Below are positions 8,368 to 16,392 of a stretch of 64,000 bases of DNA, one piece after another. The stretch is taken from the NCBI RefSeq assembly GCF_002019595.1, contig NZ_KV917369.1:2380417-2444416 (forward strand). Direction: 5' to 3'. How positions within the stretch are numbered: position 1 is the stretch's first letter; each line of letters opens with the position of its first letter. The position numbers and the translations under genes are program-made. This stretch comes from Priestia abyssalis. Lineage in GTDB: Bacteria; Bacillota; Bacilli; Bacillales; Bacillaceae_H. The notes under the pieces are model-generated. The model ran no database searches and was not told the DNA's origin. It saw nothing but the letters and a program-made list of their open reading frames with translations.

Positions 8368-9249
8368 TTAGTGCTTGTATGGAGTCTTCTGCTGCAAATG
8401 CCGTAGTTTGTCAGGATTAGCAACCGTGTAGATTGTCTGAATTCGGTTACCGCTAAAGGCAAAGGAGTACACATATTGTAAGTGATCATCAATTGTTAAA
8501 ATCAGTCCTGGAAGAGCGTTAACAGATGTATATTTGATGGCGACCTTTCCTGCATACATTTTCGTTAGGTTTTGGAGGAATTGGATCACTCTTGCAGCAC
8601 CGAAAATAGGTATTTGTGCAGCTTTTACTTTGCCGCCGCCATCCGAGTACATTGCAACATCTTCGCTAACAAGCTCTAATAATTGATTTACATTGCCATT
8701 TAAAATGGACTGTACAAACTCTTTTACTGTTGATTTCGCCATTGAAATCGAAGGTTGTTTCTTAGGGTTATATTCCATACTTTTTTTCGCACGGTGATAT
8801 ATTTGCCGACAATTTGCATTGCTTTTTCCAAGAATTTCAGCTATTTCATCATACGAGTATTGGAAGACTTCACGAAGCAAAAAGACGGCTCGTTCCATTG
8901 CATTTAGTTGTTGTAATAATAGCAAGTATGCGGTAGATATGGATTCTTGTTGCAAAAAGGCTTGTGAAGGATCGGTTGGTGAATTCTGTATTTCCAGCAG
9001 TGGTTCTGGAAGCCAAGGGCCGACATATACCTCACGTTTTTTTGCAGATGACCGTATCAAATCCAGACAGCGATTGGTGACAATCTTACACAGATATGCT
9101 TTTTTGTTTTCAATATGTTCGCGGTTAGGGAGCTGGTTAAAGGTTATAAATGCTTCTTGGACAATATCTTCTGAATCCATCACACTCCCTGACATGCGAT
9201 AGGCTAAGGAAAAAAGCAGAGGTTGATAGGTTTGATAAAGTTATTCCAT
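8368..9249 (-). pseudogene. SigJ/ECF41-type sigma factor with stop at codon 3
   Basis: Reading from ATG 9249 the frame gives M-E-stop, then LYQTYQPLLFSLAYRMSG and onward without further interruption. Region 2 (SVMDSEDIVQEAFITFNQLP), region 4 (MERAVFLLREVFQYSYDEIA, then EILGKSNANCRQIYHRAKK) and a C-terminal SnoaL-like domain (about 120 residues) are all present, as in ECF41/SigJ factors. The stop (TAA at 9241-9243) removes region 2.1 unless translation restarts at ATG 9195, which has no ribosome-binding site. A CAA to TAA change is the simplest cause. The gene is therefore probably inactive, and recently so, as the rest is intact. Confidence 0.75.
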
Positions 9250-9253
9250 TATA

Positions 9254-9283
9254 TGGCGCCACCCTTGAGGAATGGGCGCTCAT
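9254..9283 (+). repeat. Hairpin repeat copy 3 (GGCGC element)
   Basis: GGCGCCACCCTTGAGGAATG continues to GGCGCTCATTTTA. It lies directly upstream of the broken sigma gene, so it has taken the place of that gene's promoter region. Confidence 0.55.
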
Positions 9284-9384
9284 TTTACATTTTAGGGCAT
9301 TTAATTAAATAAGAAGAGGACAATCGAGAAGAAAATCTTAGCGGTCATATGTGATAAACTTGAGAAAACGAAGGAGGATGTATC

Positions 9385-9730
9385 ATGATCAAACATAAGA
9401 TCTATACAATGAGTGTCGCAAGTGTCTATCCCGATTATGTTACGAAGGCGGAGAGGACGTACGAAAACAGAAGTCCATGAAATCATCCGTTGGTTGAAAG
9501 GGTATAGCCAGGAAGGGTTAGAATCGCAACTGGAAAAACAGACAGACTTTGAGACCTTCTTTGCGGAAGCTCCCCAACTGAATCCTTCACGGACTTTGAT
9601 CAAAGGTGTGGTTTGCGGTGTCCGAGTGGAAGACATTGAAGAACCAACTATGCAGGAAATTCGCTATTTGGATAAGCTGATCGATGAGTTAGCAAAGGGA
9701 AAAGCGATGGAGAAGATTTTGCGGAAATAA
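9385..9730 (+). pseudogene. DUF2200 family protein, frameshifted
   Basis: ATG 9385 (AAGGAGG upstream) starts [20 protein letters not shown], then KAER, and the frame ends at 9480. A second frame continues from about 9450: [18 protein letters not shown] and onward through [16 protein letters not shown] to the stop at 9730. Together they make one DUF2200 protein of about 115 residues, missing one to two residues at the break, most simply by a small deletion in an AG-rich run near 9446-9452. DUF2200 is a small conserved family of unknown function. I infer loss of function. Confidence 0.75.
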
Positions 9731-9788
9731 TAATTAAAATTCCGACTACCCGAAAATAGCTGTCTTAAATTATCGGGCGCAATTCTTC

Positions 9789-10695
9789 GTGCGAAATGTT
9801 CCTGGCTCAAATGAAATGTGGTCACACATTTTCGGTAAAGGTCAGGCAGTTTTAGATTTCTAAAACTGAAGGGTTATGTCGAGGAGTCGAATGAGGAGGT
9901 AACGCTCTGAAAGGCTTCCCCTGCGTCGAATAGCACGCTAATCAGTAAGGAAAGGCGTGTTATAAGCTCGACTAATAGGCATGAGAATTTACCGTAACAG
10001 TCTGGCTGACGAAAGCCTACCCGATGGGGTGGTGTAAATCATGGTGCTTGGGTTGAACAGATAGGGTGAGAATGCAATGTAAATACAATAAGATACGGTA
10101 TTGCTGACGAACTTCTGAATGTACGGGTCTAGACGCGCATTATATAGAAATGTATTTACTACTAAATGTAGGGTTAGCTGTGGATGAGTAAGAATGAAGA
10201 ATATGAAAATCTATCTTGTGTTACAGGCACATGCAAGGCTAACAGGCTCATAGGAAGCACCTAAGTTTGTTCCATAATAGATGTAACTCAACGTTGTAAG
10301 CTGATAACGTGGAGAGCTTACTCTCGGTGAAGCGTTGGAAAGGAAAATAGTCGTGAGAATAGCGATTGTATAACTTTTCTTCATATCAGTGAAAGTGGTG
10401 GCACAGTACCAATGAAATGTCTAATCCACATGGAGGGATAGCCACTAGACTAATGAAGAATCAGTTAATCATGTAAGGCAAGTCTTTATCGGTTAATAAG
10501 GTTCTCGTAAGACTAAAAGAGGTTTACCTCCCACGGGAGGCACCGACTTATTGAAACGAAAGAGTTGAGACACATAAAGTGTTGATGATTAAATTGAATT
10601 GGATTAGTTGGAACGCCGTATGAGGTGAAAGTCTCATGTACGGTGTGAACAGGGGGAAAAGGGAGCGATAACTTCAAACCCTTACCTATCTGTAT
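9789..10695 (+). mobile_element. ORF-less group II intron
   Basis: The 907-nt segment begins with GTGCG, the 5' consensus of group II introns. It is densely structured and has no ORF of note. It carries a recognisable domain V (10611-10650: GAACGCCGTATGAGGTGAAA with partner TCTCATGTACGGTGTGAAC). A domain VI-like hairpin follows (AAGGG near 10655 with CCCTT near 10679), ending in AT at 10695. The triad position reads CGC, as in class IIC introns, which are known to insert at terminator hairpins; this one lies in a hairpin loop. No reverse transcriptase is encoded, so mobility would need a protein supplied in trans. The exact 3' edge is inferred from rejoining the hairpin. Confidence 0.8.
10611..10650 (+). 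ncRNA. Group II intron domain V
   Basis: The helix CCGTATGAGG / GTCTCATGTACGG with a GTGAAA cap is the catalytic domain V hairpin. It is the most conserved piece of the intron at 9789-10695. Confidence 0.85.
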
Positions 10696-10821
10696 AGTAA
10701 GAATTGTGCTCTTTCTTTATATTTAAGACCGTTTAATGGATTAAGATAATTATTGATGGACTGAACGGTTTTTACTCTTTTGTTCAACGATGTATAAAAT
10801 CGTGCATAAACAATAAAAACA

Positions 10822-10864
10822 GCCATTGTGAAACCCCTTGGGCGACACTAGGTTTCACAATGGC
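10822..10864 (-). terminator. Terminator of the germination genes
   Basis: A perfect 14-bp stem GCCATTGTGAAACC (10822-10835) / GGTTTCACAATGGC (10851-10864). On the minus strand it is followed by TGTTTTTATTG, so it would end transcription coming from the GerAB gene. Confidence 0.75.
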
Positions 10865-10985
10865 CAATTTCTTAAAAGAATGGTTATGTAAACTAAAAAT
10901 GCATAGGGTATACAATTTAAAATGTAATTAATTTATATAAAAAATTAACTAGAGCTATGCACAATATTATCAGGTAATAGCTGCC

Positions 10986-11186
10986 CTAATTTTTCTCTCT
11001 TAAAAGAGTGTCGATGAAGATTGGATGAAATAAAGCAACAAATACACTTGAAAGAATAATCAATACAGAAGGACAATTGACTCCACAGATAGTAACGTAT
11101 ATTTCTCTTGTTAATATCAACCGAACAAAAAAGAACATGGCTATCATCCAACAAAGATAAACATTGACTTTGACTAATTGTTTCAA
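10986..11186 (-). CDS. Small two-helix membrane protein next to GerAB
   Basis: The 66-residue protein starts at TTG 11186 with AAAGGAG 8 nt upstream. It has two hydrophobic segments: CWMIAMFFFVRLIL (about residues 12-25) and VLIILSSVFVALFHPIFI (about 41-58). It lies downstream of the GerAB-type gene on the same strand and before the shared terminator. Some Ger operons carry a fourth small two-helix D subunit; position and topology fit, but I cannot confirm sequence similarity. It could equally be an unrelated small membrane protein. Confidence 0.55.
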   Translation of the reverse strand: MKQLVKVNVYLCWMIAMFFFVRLILTREIYVTICGVNCPSVLIILSSVFVALFHPIFIDTLLREKN

Positions 11187-11336
11187 ATATATTCTCCTTT
11201 TTATAGTTTGACCCTCAATAGGGCATTTCGCTTTGACAAATTAGTATCTTTCATATTTTTTATTTCTCATCATATTGGTTATGAATATATAAGGATAAGG
11301 CGGCTAACGTCACTTTTTTACTACCTATAACAGACG

Positions 11337-12437
11337 TTAGGATGCCGAAGAAGGACGCTTGATTTTTCGCATCAACATATACACTAAAAACAGGGCAGGG
11401 ATATAACCATAGTTTAGATAAAATCCCACTTTTCCGTTCCAACTTCCTAACATCTCCAATTCGTCACTATTATCTACAAAATGGGAAATCACTATAAAAA
11501 CCATCATGAAAAAGAGGAGTGGATATTTTTGTTTCACTTTAAAGACATCTTTTGCTAAACGGCTCGCAGACCATAAATACTGAATCACAGCTGGAATAAT
11601 CACGAGCACCCAGACAGAAACAAATACATATTCAAACCGCTGGATGACACTAAACTCTAGACTGGAAGACATTTTTAAATACGGCCAAATAACCTTATTC
11701 AATTGCTTTTCGCTATAAAAGAGGAAACACATGAATGCAACAGACAAATATAACAAGGTGGTAGCAGCATTTCCTAGATAAGCATACTTTTTCGACTTTT
11801 GTCCTTCTTGGATAAACGGATAATACACTAACACTGTTTCAAATCCAACATAGCTAAAAGACATTGTTTTTGTGGCATCCCAAAGTTCTTTCATCGTATG
11901 GGTAGGAATCAACGAAAGAGTTCCCCAATGAGCATCACCTAGTATCAAAAACACTGGAAGAGTAATGATAGAAGCAAAAATAAACTTAAAGAAACACATT
12001 CCAGCCATGACGCGAAAGCCGCCTGAAATGGTGTAATAAAGAAGTGTCAAAATGATTACGGTTGGAAGCCATGTTGGAAGAGAAGGAAACATCCATACTT
12101 GAATCACTCTTACATACTCACGTAAAATGACTAAACCTGACCATAAAAATTGAATAATAAATAAAAACGTGAATAATCTTCCCAGCCATTTTCCGTAAAC
12201 GAATTGATGGATGTGGGAAAGATCCTGATGTTCATAATTCAACAATCGGAACATAAAAAAGAGAGAAAGGTGAGTGATCAGACCAGCTATTATCACACCA
12301 ATCCAACCATCATAACCTGCCTCTTGTGCAATCGATCGTGAAAAAGCTAAAATACCCACTCCTACTTGACTGGAATGAATCATAAAAAACATCAAAAAAG
12401 GTCTCACTTGAAAGCTCGGCTTGATTTGAGTTGACAT
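11337..12437 (-). CDS. GerAB/YndE-type spore germination protein (B subunit)
   Basis: The 366-residue protein has about ten membrane segments, in the APC-like fold of GerAB/GerKB/YndE germinant-receptor B subunits: HSSQVGVGILAFSRSIAQEA near the N-terminus, GYDGWIGVIIAGL, LREYVRVIQVWMFPSLP, and FSYVGFETVLVYYPFI in the middle. In the spore inner membrane this subunit senses the germinant, working with an A and a C subunit. No gerAA or gerAC lies next to it, so this is a solitary B subunit, perhaps completing receptors from other loci. Start ATG 12437 with a weak GGAG upstream. Confidence 0.85.
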   Translation of the reverse strand: MSTQIKPSFQVRPFLMFFMIHSSQVGVGILAFSRSIAQEAGYDGWIGVIIAGLITHLSLFFMFRLLNYEHQDLSHIHQFVYGKWLGRLFTFLFIIQFLWSGLVILREYVRVIQVWMFPSLPTWLPTVIILTLLYYTISGGFRVMAGMCFFKFIFASIITLPVFLILGDAHWGTLSLIPTHTMKELWDATKTMSFSYVGFETVLVYYPFIQEGQKSKKYAYLGNAATTLLYLSVAFMCFLFYSEKQLNKVIWPYLKMSSSLEFSVIQRFEYVFVSVWVLVIIPAVIQYLWSASRLAKDVFKVKQKYPLLFFMMVFIVISHFVDNSDELEMLGSWNGKVGFYLNYGYIPALFLVYMLMRKIKRPSSAS

Positions 12438-12696
12438 GTCTTCTTAAAATCTCCTTTAAGACTTCGATAAAAATTTCCATATCATGTAGTCATTATTATC
12501 TTTTGGAGGATAAGAATCTATGCATAGACCAATATTGGTTAAATCATGGACAAGGAGTTAACTTCCTAGATCGAATTTTATGTTAACAAAATTATTGGAA
12601 TGATCATCGTGTAATAAATTGGAATCGATGTTTGTATGCAACATTTTCAAGAACTGATTTATAATTGTGAGTATCAAATCATCGAAGAGGTAAGCC

Positions 12697-12942
12697 ATGA
12701 TATATGTTTTAGCAGCGTTATTTTTCTTTTTTGGTGGAGTAGCCCTTTTTTATTTTAATTTCCACAATATTAAGGATCTTATAGAACTGATAAAAAAAGA
12801 GCCTAAAGGTGAAAGAACATGGTTTCTTATATTACTAGAAGCTGGAACCTTAACTAATCTATCTGGTGCTTTTTGGGGTTTAGTTTTCACCTTAATTGGT
12901 ATTGGAATCCCTGTCTTCTTTATCGTGGCTATGTTTTTTTAA
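12697..12942 (+). CDS. Small membrane protein of unknown function (81 aa)
   Basis: Two hydrophobic stretches, residues 2-22 (IYVLAALFFFFGGVALFYF) and about 54-80 (TNLSGAFWGLVFTLIGIGIP and on to FFIVAMFF), flank a charged middle (IKKEPKGER). GAAGAGG precedes the ATG. I do not recognise the family. It is followed by a strong terminator, which supports it as a real single-gene unit. Confidence 0.6.
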   Translation: MIYVLAALFFFFGGVALFYFNFHNIKDLIELIKKEPKGERTWFLILLEAGTLTNLSGAFWGLVFTLIGIGIPVFFIVAMFF

Positions 12943-12963
12943 TTTTACTGAACCAATACAACA

Positions 12964-13007
12964 AGAAACAAAAATATAGCTGCCTATTTAAGCGGCTATA
13001 TTTTTGT
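12964..13007 (+). terminator. Strong terminator after the 81-aa membrane protein
   Basis: An 18-bp stem with one mismatch: AAACAAAAATATAGCTGC (12964-12981) and GCGGCTATATTTTTGTTT (12990-13007), with an 8-nt loop. Confidence 0.9.
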
Positions 13008-13091
13008 TTCATCGAATGTATGAATTTACATAAGAACTTACACGTTGAACAACACCTTTGAAGAAAACGGCTATTTTGTTAAGGAGAGACT

Positions 13092-13217
13092 GTGAAAGTT
13101 GCTACTTCCATTAACAAGACAGATTCAATAATGTGGCAGGTATTTGAATTAGTTGTTAATATAAAAATCAGAATTAATTTTATATTTGGAGAAAAAGGGG
13201 AGGATGAAGAAATATGA
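13092..13217 (+). CDS. Possible 41-aa leader ORF in front of nat
   Basis: GTG 13092 follows AAGGAG at a good spacing. The frame runs 41 codons to a TGA at 13215-13217 that overlaps the first two ATGs of the N-acetyltransferase gene. The overlap would allow translational coupling. The composition (KIRINFIFGEKGEDEEI) gives no family hint, so this may be chance. Confidence 0.25.
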   Translation: MKVATSINKTDSIMWQVFELVVNIKIRINFIFGEKGEDEEI

Positions 13218-14092
13218 TGACAAAGGAAGAGATACAGGCATATATAAATCGAATTGGAATTCCAGAAATTCAGTCTCCTACCAAGTCCTATTTATTTGAA
13301 CTTCATAAGGCTCATGTAAAAAATATTCCATGGCAAACCATCGATATTTTTGCCGGAAATCCAGCTTCAATTGATGTAAGTGAATCCGTACAACTTATTC
13401 TAAACCATAGAAGTGGTTATTGTTTTCATTTGAACGGTGCGTTTAGCAGCCTTCTTCGTTCATTGGGCTACAGGGTATCTTGGCACAGGGCTGGAGTTCA
13501 GCCCCTTGGTGAAGAGCCACGAGTAAATTCTTTTCACCTTGGATTAACTGTCAGCTTAGCGAATGAACAGCAAGAGGAAGAAAAATGGATCATTGATGTT
13601 GGACTAGGGGATATGCCATATGAGCCGATTCCTCTTCAAGTAGGCATATTTGAGCAAGGCCCCTTTAAATATAAAGTTCGGGAGTCCAATGTAGTTAAAA
13701 ATGGATGGCGCTTAGAACACGACCCTCCTACTTCATTCGTTGGAGTGGATTTTGCCCCTGAGGTTGTGCATGATATAGAAGAATTTAAGCCCAAACATGA
13801 TTTTTACAGTCTATCGGCGAAATCACCTTGGATTAATTTATTTCTTATTCGGCATCGGCACGCTACAGGCAGTAATGAACTCAGAGGTTGTATATGGAGT
13901 AAGCGAGAGATTGACGGTGTTGAGAAGATAGAGCTTCAAACAAAATCCCAATGGCTTGAAGTTTTAGGAGATATTTTTAACGAGCATCTAGTTAACTATA
14001 GTAACCAGGAACAAGACGAGTTATGGAAGAGAGTACAAAAAATACATGAGGACTGGAAAAAATCAAAGCAGGGGGAAAGCCACTTGACTTAA
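13214..14092 (+). CDS. nat: Arylamine N-acetyltransferase (NAT)
   Basis: The 292-residue protein carries the NAT catalytic triad: Cys70 in RSGYCFHLN, His108 in NSFHLGL and Asp128 in IIDVGLGD. The N-terminal helical part has YLFELHKAHVKNIPW. NATs move an acetyl group from acetyl-CoA onto aromatic amines and hydrazines. Length is normal (about 270-290). Two adjacent ATG codons (13214, 13217) could start it, with GGGGAGGATGA upstream. It stands alone apart from the possible short ORF before it, and ends at a small terminator (14143-14171). Confidence 0.92.
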   Translation: MMTKEEIQAYINRIGIPEIQSPTKSYLFELHKAHVKNIPWQTIDIFAGNPASIDVSESVQLILNHRSGYCFHLNGAFSSLLRSLGYRVSWHRAGVQPLGEEPRVNSFHLGLTVSLANEQQEEEKWIIDVGLGDMPYEPIPLQVGIFEQGPFKYKVRESNVVKNGWRLEHDPPTSFVGVDFAPEVVHDIEEFKPKHDFYSLSAKSPWINLFLIRHRHATGSNELRGCIWSKREIDGVEKIELQTKSQWLEVLGDIFNEHLVNYSNQEQDELWKRVQKIHEDWKKSKQGESHLT

Positions 14093-14142
14093 ATCGTGAA
14101 CTCAAAGGCTAAGCGGTTTTGTAGATTGAAAAAGTTTGATCA

Positions 14143-14171
14143 AAATCCTGTATTAATTTATCCCAGGATTT
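14143..14171 (+). terminator. Terminator of nat
   Basis: AAATCCTG (14143-14150) pairs perfectly with CAGGATTT (14164-14171) and is followed by TTTCTTTT. Confidence 0.65.
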
Positions 14172-14210
14172 TTCTTTTGACATTTAAATTCCAGCTATAG
14201 TGTTCCGAAA

Positions 14211-14245
14211 GGGTGCTATCCTTGAAAAAGAGTAGTGCTCTTTTT
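14211..14245 (+). repeat. Hairpin repeat copy 5 (GGCGC element)
   Basis: GGGTGCTATCCTTGAAAAAG, then AGTAGTGCTCTTTTT; followed by AAGGACCATTTAATG, a tail shared in part with copies 4 and 6. The 14172-14519 interval otherwise holds no gene that I can support. Confidence 0.55.
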
Positions 14246-14519
14246 CGTATAAGGACCATTTAATGAAGGCAGGCTTATTGAGCAAACGGGAAGTAATATG
14301 CAAGATAGTTCTTTTCGAACACTTTACTAAAATTGGTAATTACGATATCATATAAGCATGGAGATGTACGAAAGGAGCATGGACTTTAATGGGAGATATC
14401 CTTTAATGGCTAAGTAATTGAATGGACTTGTTGATTCCCTTTTCATTGAAGGGTCAATTTTCCATTTTCATTTACACCATTATAGGATCGCTGGGTTCAT
14501 GTGCTATAAACACACCGAG

Positions 14520-14550
14520 CGAATGCCTATTTTAGGGTATTCGTTTTTTA
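14520..14550 (+). terminator. Terminator-like hairpin before the SDR gene
   Basis: CGAATGCC (14520-14527) pairs with GGGTATTCG (14535-14543), followed by TTTTTTA. Its gene is unclear, since 14172-14519 has no supported CDS; it may shield the SDR gene from upstream transcription. Confidence 0.5.
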
Positions 14551-14610
14551 TTTGGTGAGCATACATCTCCAATAGCACTTTGTTCAGGGTTTCCATGAGG
14601 AGAGGCTTTT

Positions 14611-15387
14611 ATGAAACGATTAATGAATAAGATTGCAATTGTTACTGGTACCAGTCGAGTAAAGGGCATCGGTACTGCAATATGTCGAGAATTAGCCAGA
14701 GAAGGCGCAGATATTTTTTTCACTCATTGGTCAAAGTATGATCGTCTGATGAAGTATTTTATTGATGATGATTCTAATTGGTCGAAACATTTGATGGAGG
14801 AGATTCGCAGCTTTGGAGTACGATGCGAATCAATGGAATTGGATCTGTCCCAACCAGATGCACCAAAGAAACTGCTTAATGAAGTTTATGAGAGACTAGG
14901 TTCTCCATCAATTCTTGTGAATAATGCAACACATTCCATTGACGTGGATTTTCGTTCCATAAATGCGGACATTCTTGATGCTCATTATAGCGTGAATGTT
15001 AGAGGAACGTGTCTTTTGACTGTTGAGTTTGCTCGTGAAATTGAAGGCAAACATGGTGGCCGAATTATTAACATGGTGTCAGGTCAAGACAAATCACCTC
15101 AGCCTGGAAATTTGGCTTATGTTGCAACAAAAGGTGCTGTTTCTACTTTTACTAAATCAGTCGCTCTTGAATTAGCACCGCTTAAAATCACAGTTAATGC
15201 CGTAGATCCTGGACCAACTGACAGTGGATGGATGAGCAGTGAGTTGAAGGAATATTTATTACCGAAATTCCCGATGGGTCGAGTCGGTGAACCTAGAGAT
15301 GCTGCAAAGCTAGTCGTCTTTTTAGCAAGTGAAGAATCTGAATGGATTACGGGACAAATTATCCATTCAGATGGAGGATTCTGGTGA
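14611..15387 (+). CDS. Short-chain dehydrogenase/reductase (SDR)
   Basis: The 258-residue protein shows the classical SDR layout: a glycine-rich cofactor motif (TGTSRVKGIGTAIC, residues 12-25), NNAT at 104-107, the catalytic Ser157, Tyr170 and Lys174 (YVATK), and DPGPTDSGWM after it. It will be an NAD(P)-dependent oxidoreductase; 3-oxoacyl-ACP reductase-like naming is common, but the substrate is unknown. The cofactor motif has a three-residue insertion compared with the usual TGxxxGxG. ATG 14611 has GAGGAGAGG upstream. It is a single gene bounded by hairpins. Confidence 0.88.
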   Translation: MKRLMNKIAIVTGTSRVKGIGTAICRELAREGADIFFTHWSKYDRLMKYFIDDDSNWSKHLMEEIRSFGVRCESMELDLSQPDAPKKLLNEVYERLGSPSILVNNATHSIDVDFRSINADILDAHYSVNVRGTCLLTVEFAREIEGKHGGRIINMVSGQDKSPQPGNLAYVATKGAVSTFTKSVALELAPLKITVNAVDPGPTDSGWMSSELKEYLLPKFPMGRVGEPRDAAKLVVFLASEESEWITGQIIHSDGGFW

Positions 15388-15433
15388 TGATGTTCAATAA
15401 GTATTTTTCAACTGCCTGAATAATTCCAGAATA

Positions 15434-15466
15434 GGGCGCCATTCTTGAGGAATGGTGCTCATTTTT
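15434..15466 (+). repeat. Hairpin repeat copy 6 (GGCGC element)
   Basis: GGGCGCCATTCTTGAGGAAT and GGTGCTCATTTTTC form a stem with a T-run, behind the SDR gene; the tail TTAGGACCAT recurs behind copy 5. Confidence 0.65.
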
Positions 15467-15652
15467 CATTTTAGGACCATATTCTTGAATAACTAATTGC
15501 GGAAATAATGGCAATTTGAGATGATTGTTATTAAGTTAAGGGCAGTTTAATAACATCAGTAACTTTATTCAGAAATCAATGCTGTAAATAATGAAAATAT
15601 AAAAAACTTGGCGGGAGAAACAATATCTAAATGATTAAAAGGAGGAAGAATT

Positions 15653-16216
15653 ATGTCCAATAACGTAAGGCCAAGAAGAATAATTTTAGATTTAGCAGTT
15701 ACTTTAGATGGTTTTATTGAAGGGAAAAATGGGGAAGTTGATTGGTGCATCATGGACTCTGAGATGGGGTTTATTAATTTCTTAAATCAAATTGATACTA
15801 TTTTATATGGAAGAAAAAGCTACGACTTATGGGGACAATTTACTCCAGAAATTGAAGATACTGAAAAGGAAATTTGGGAATTAGTTCATAGTAAAGAAAA
15901 GTATGTGTTTTCCAGAACGCAAAAAGGGACGGATAATAAAGCAATATTCATAAATGATAATATTCTTGAAGAAGTAAATAAATTAAAGAATAAGCCTGGT
16001 AAAGACATCTGGCTATATGGTGGAGCCAGTCTTATTACAACTTTTATCAATTTAGGGCTAGTTGATGAATTTAGATTATCTGTTCACCCTGTTGTTTTGG
16101 GAGAAGGAAAACCGTTGTTTATTGATATAAAACAGAGGTTGAATTTAAAAATGGTTAATACAAAAACGTTCTCCTCTGGCGTTGTGCAACTAATCTATCA
16201 TTTGAATGGGAATTAA
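15653..16216 (+). CDS. Dihydrofolate reductase-like (RibD C-terminal fold) reductase
   Basis: The 187-residue protein has LDLAVTLDGFIEGKNGEVDW at the N-terminus, LYGRKSYDLW in the middle and IWLYGGASLITTFINLGLVD later, the signature of the RibD C-terminal/DHFR-like family (YyaP, YwjB relatives). It is probably an NADPH-dependent reductase, but the substrate is not known; it is not the folate enzyme itself. AAGGAGGAAGAATT precedes the ATG. The upstream region 15467-15652 is AT-rich with no further gene. Confidence 0.85.
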   Translation: MSNNVRPRRIILDLAVTLDGFIEGKNGEVDWCIMDSEMGFINFLNQIDTILYGRKSYDLWGQFTPEIEDTEKEIWELVHSKEKYVFSRTQKGTDNKAIFINDNILEEVNKLKNKPGKDIWLYGGASLITTFINLGLVDEFRLSVHPVVLGEGKPLFIDIKQRLNLKMVNTKTFSSGVVQLIYHLNGN

Positions 16217-16297
16217 TAATATTGCACATTTCAAAGATAAAACACAATAAATATCATTAGGAAATACTCGATGGTAATTGTCACTTTTTCAACAGTC

Positions 16298-16327
16298 GGG
16301 CGCCATTCTTAAATAAGAAGGCGCTCT
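16298..16327 (+). repeat. Hairpin repeat copy 7 (GGCGC element)
   Basis: GGGCGCCATTCTTAAATAAG and AAGGCGCTCTTTTTG. This is the best-preserved copy and has a proper T-run, so it works as a terminator for the reductase gene. Confidence 0.7.
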
Positions 16328-16392
16328 TTTTGACCATAATGTTGAATAAGGCTTATTGAAAATGCCAGTATAGTAAGAAAGGATGAAAACAC

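Larger units (their letters stand above)
9774..10720 (+). repeat. Hairpin repeat copy 4, split by the group II intron
   Basis: The left arm CGGGCGCAATTCTTC (9774-9788) and the right arm AGTAAGAATTGTGCTCTTTC (10696-10715) rejoin, once the intron is removed, to a GGCGC element like those at 15434 and 16298 (GCGCAATTCTT pairs with AAGAATTGTGC). It would act as terminator of the DUF2200 gene. Confidence 0.6.
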
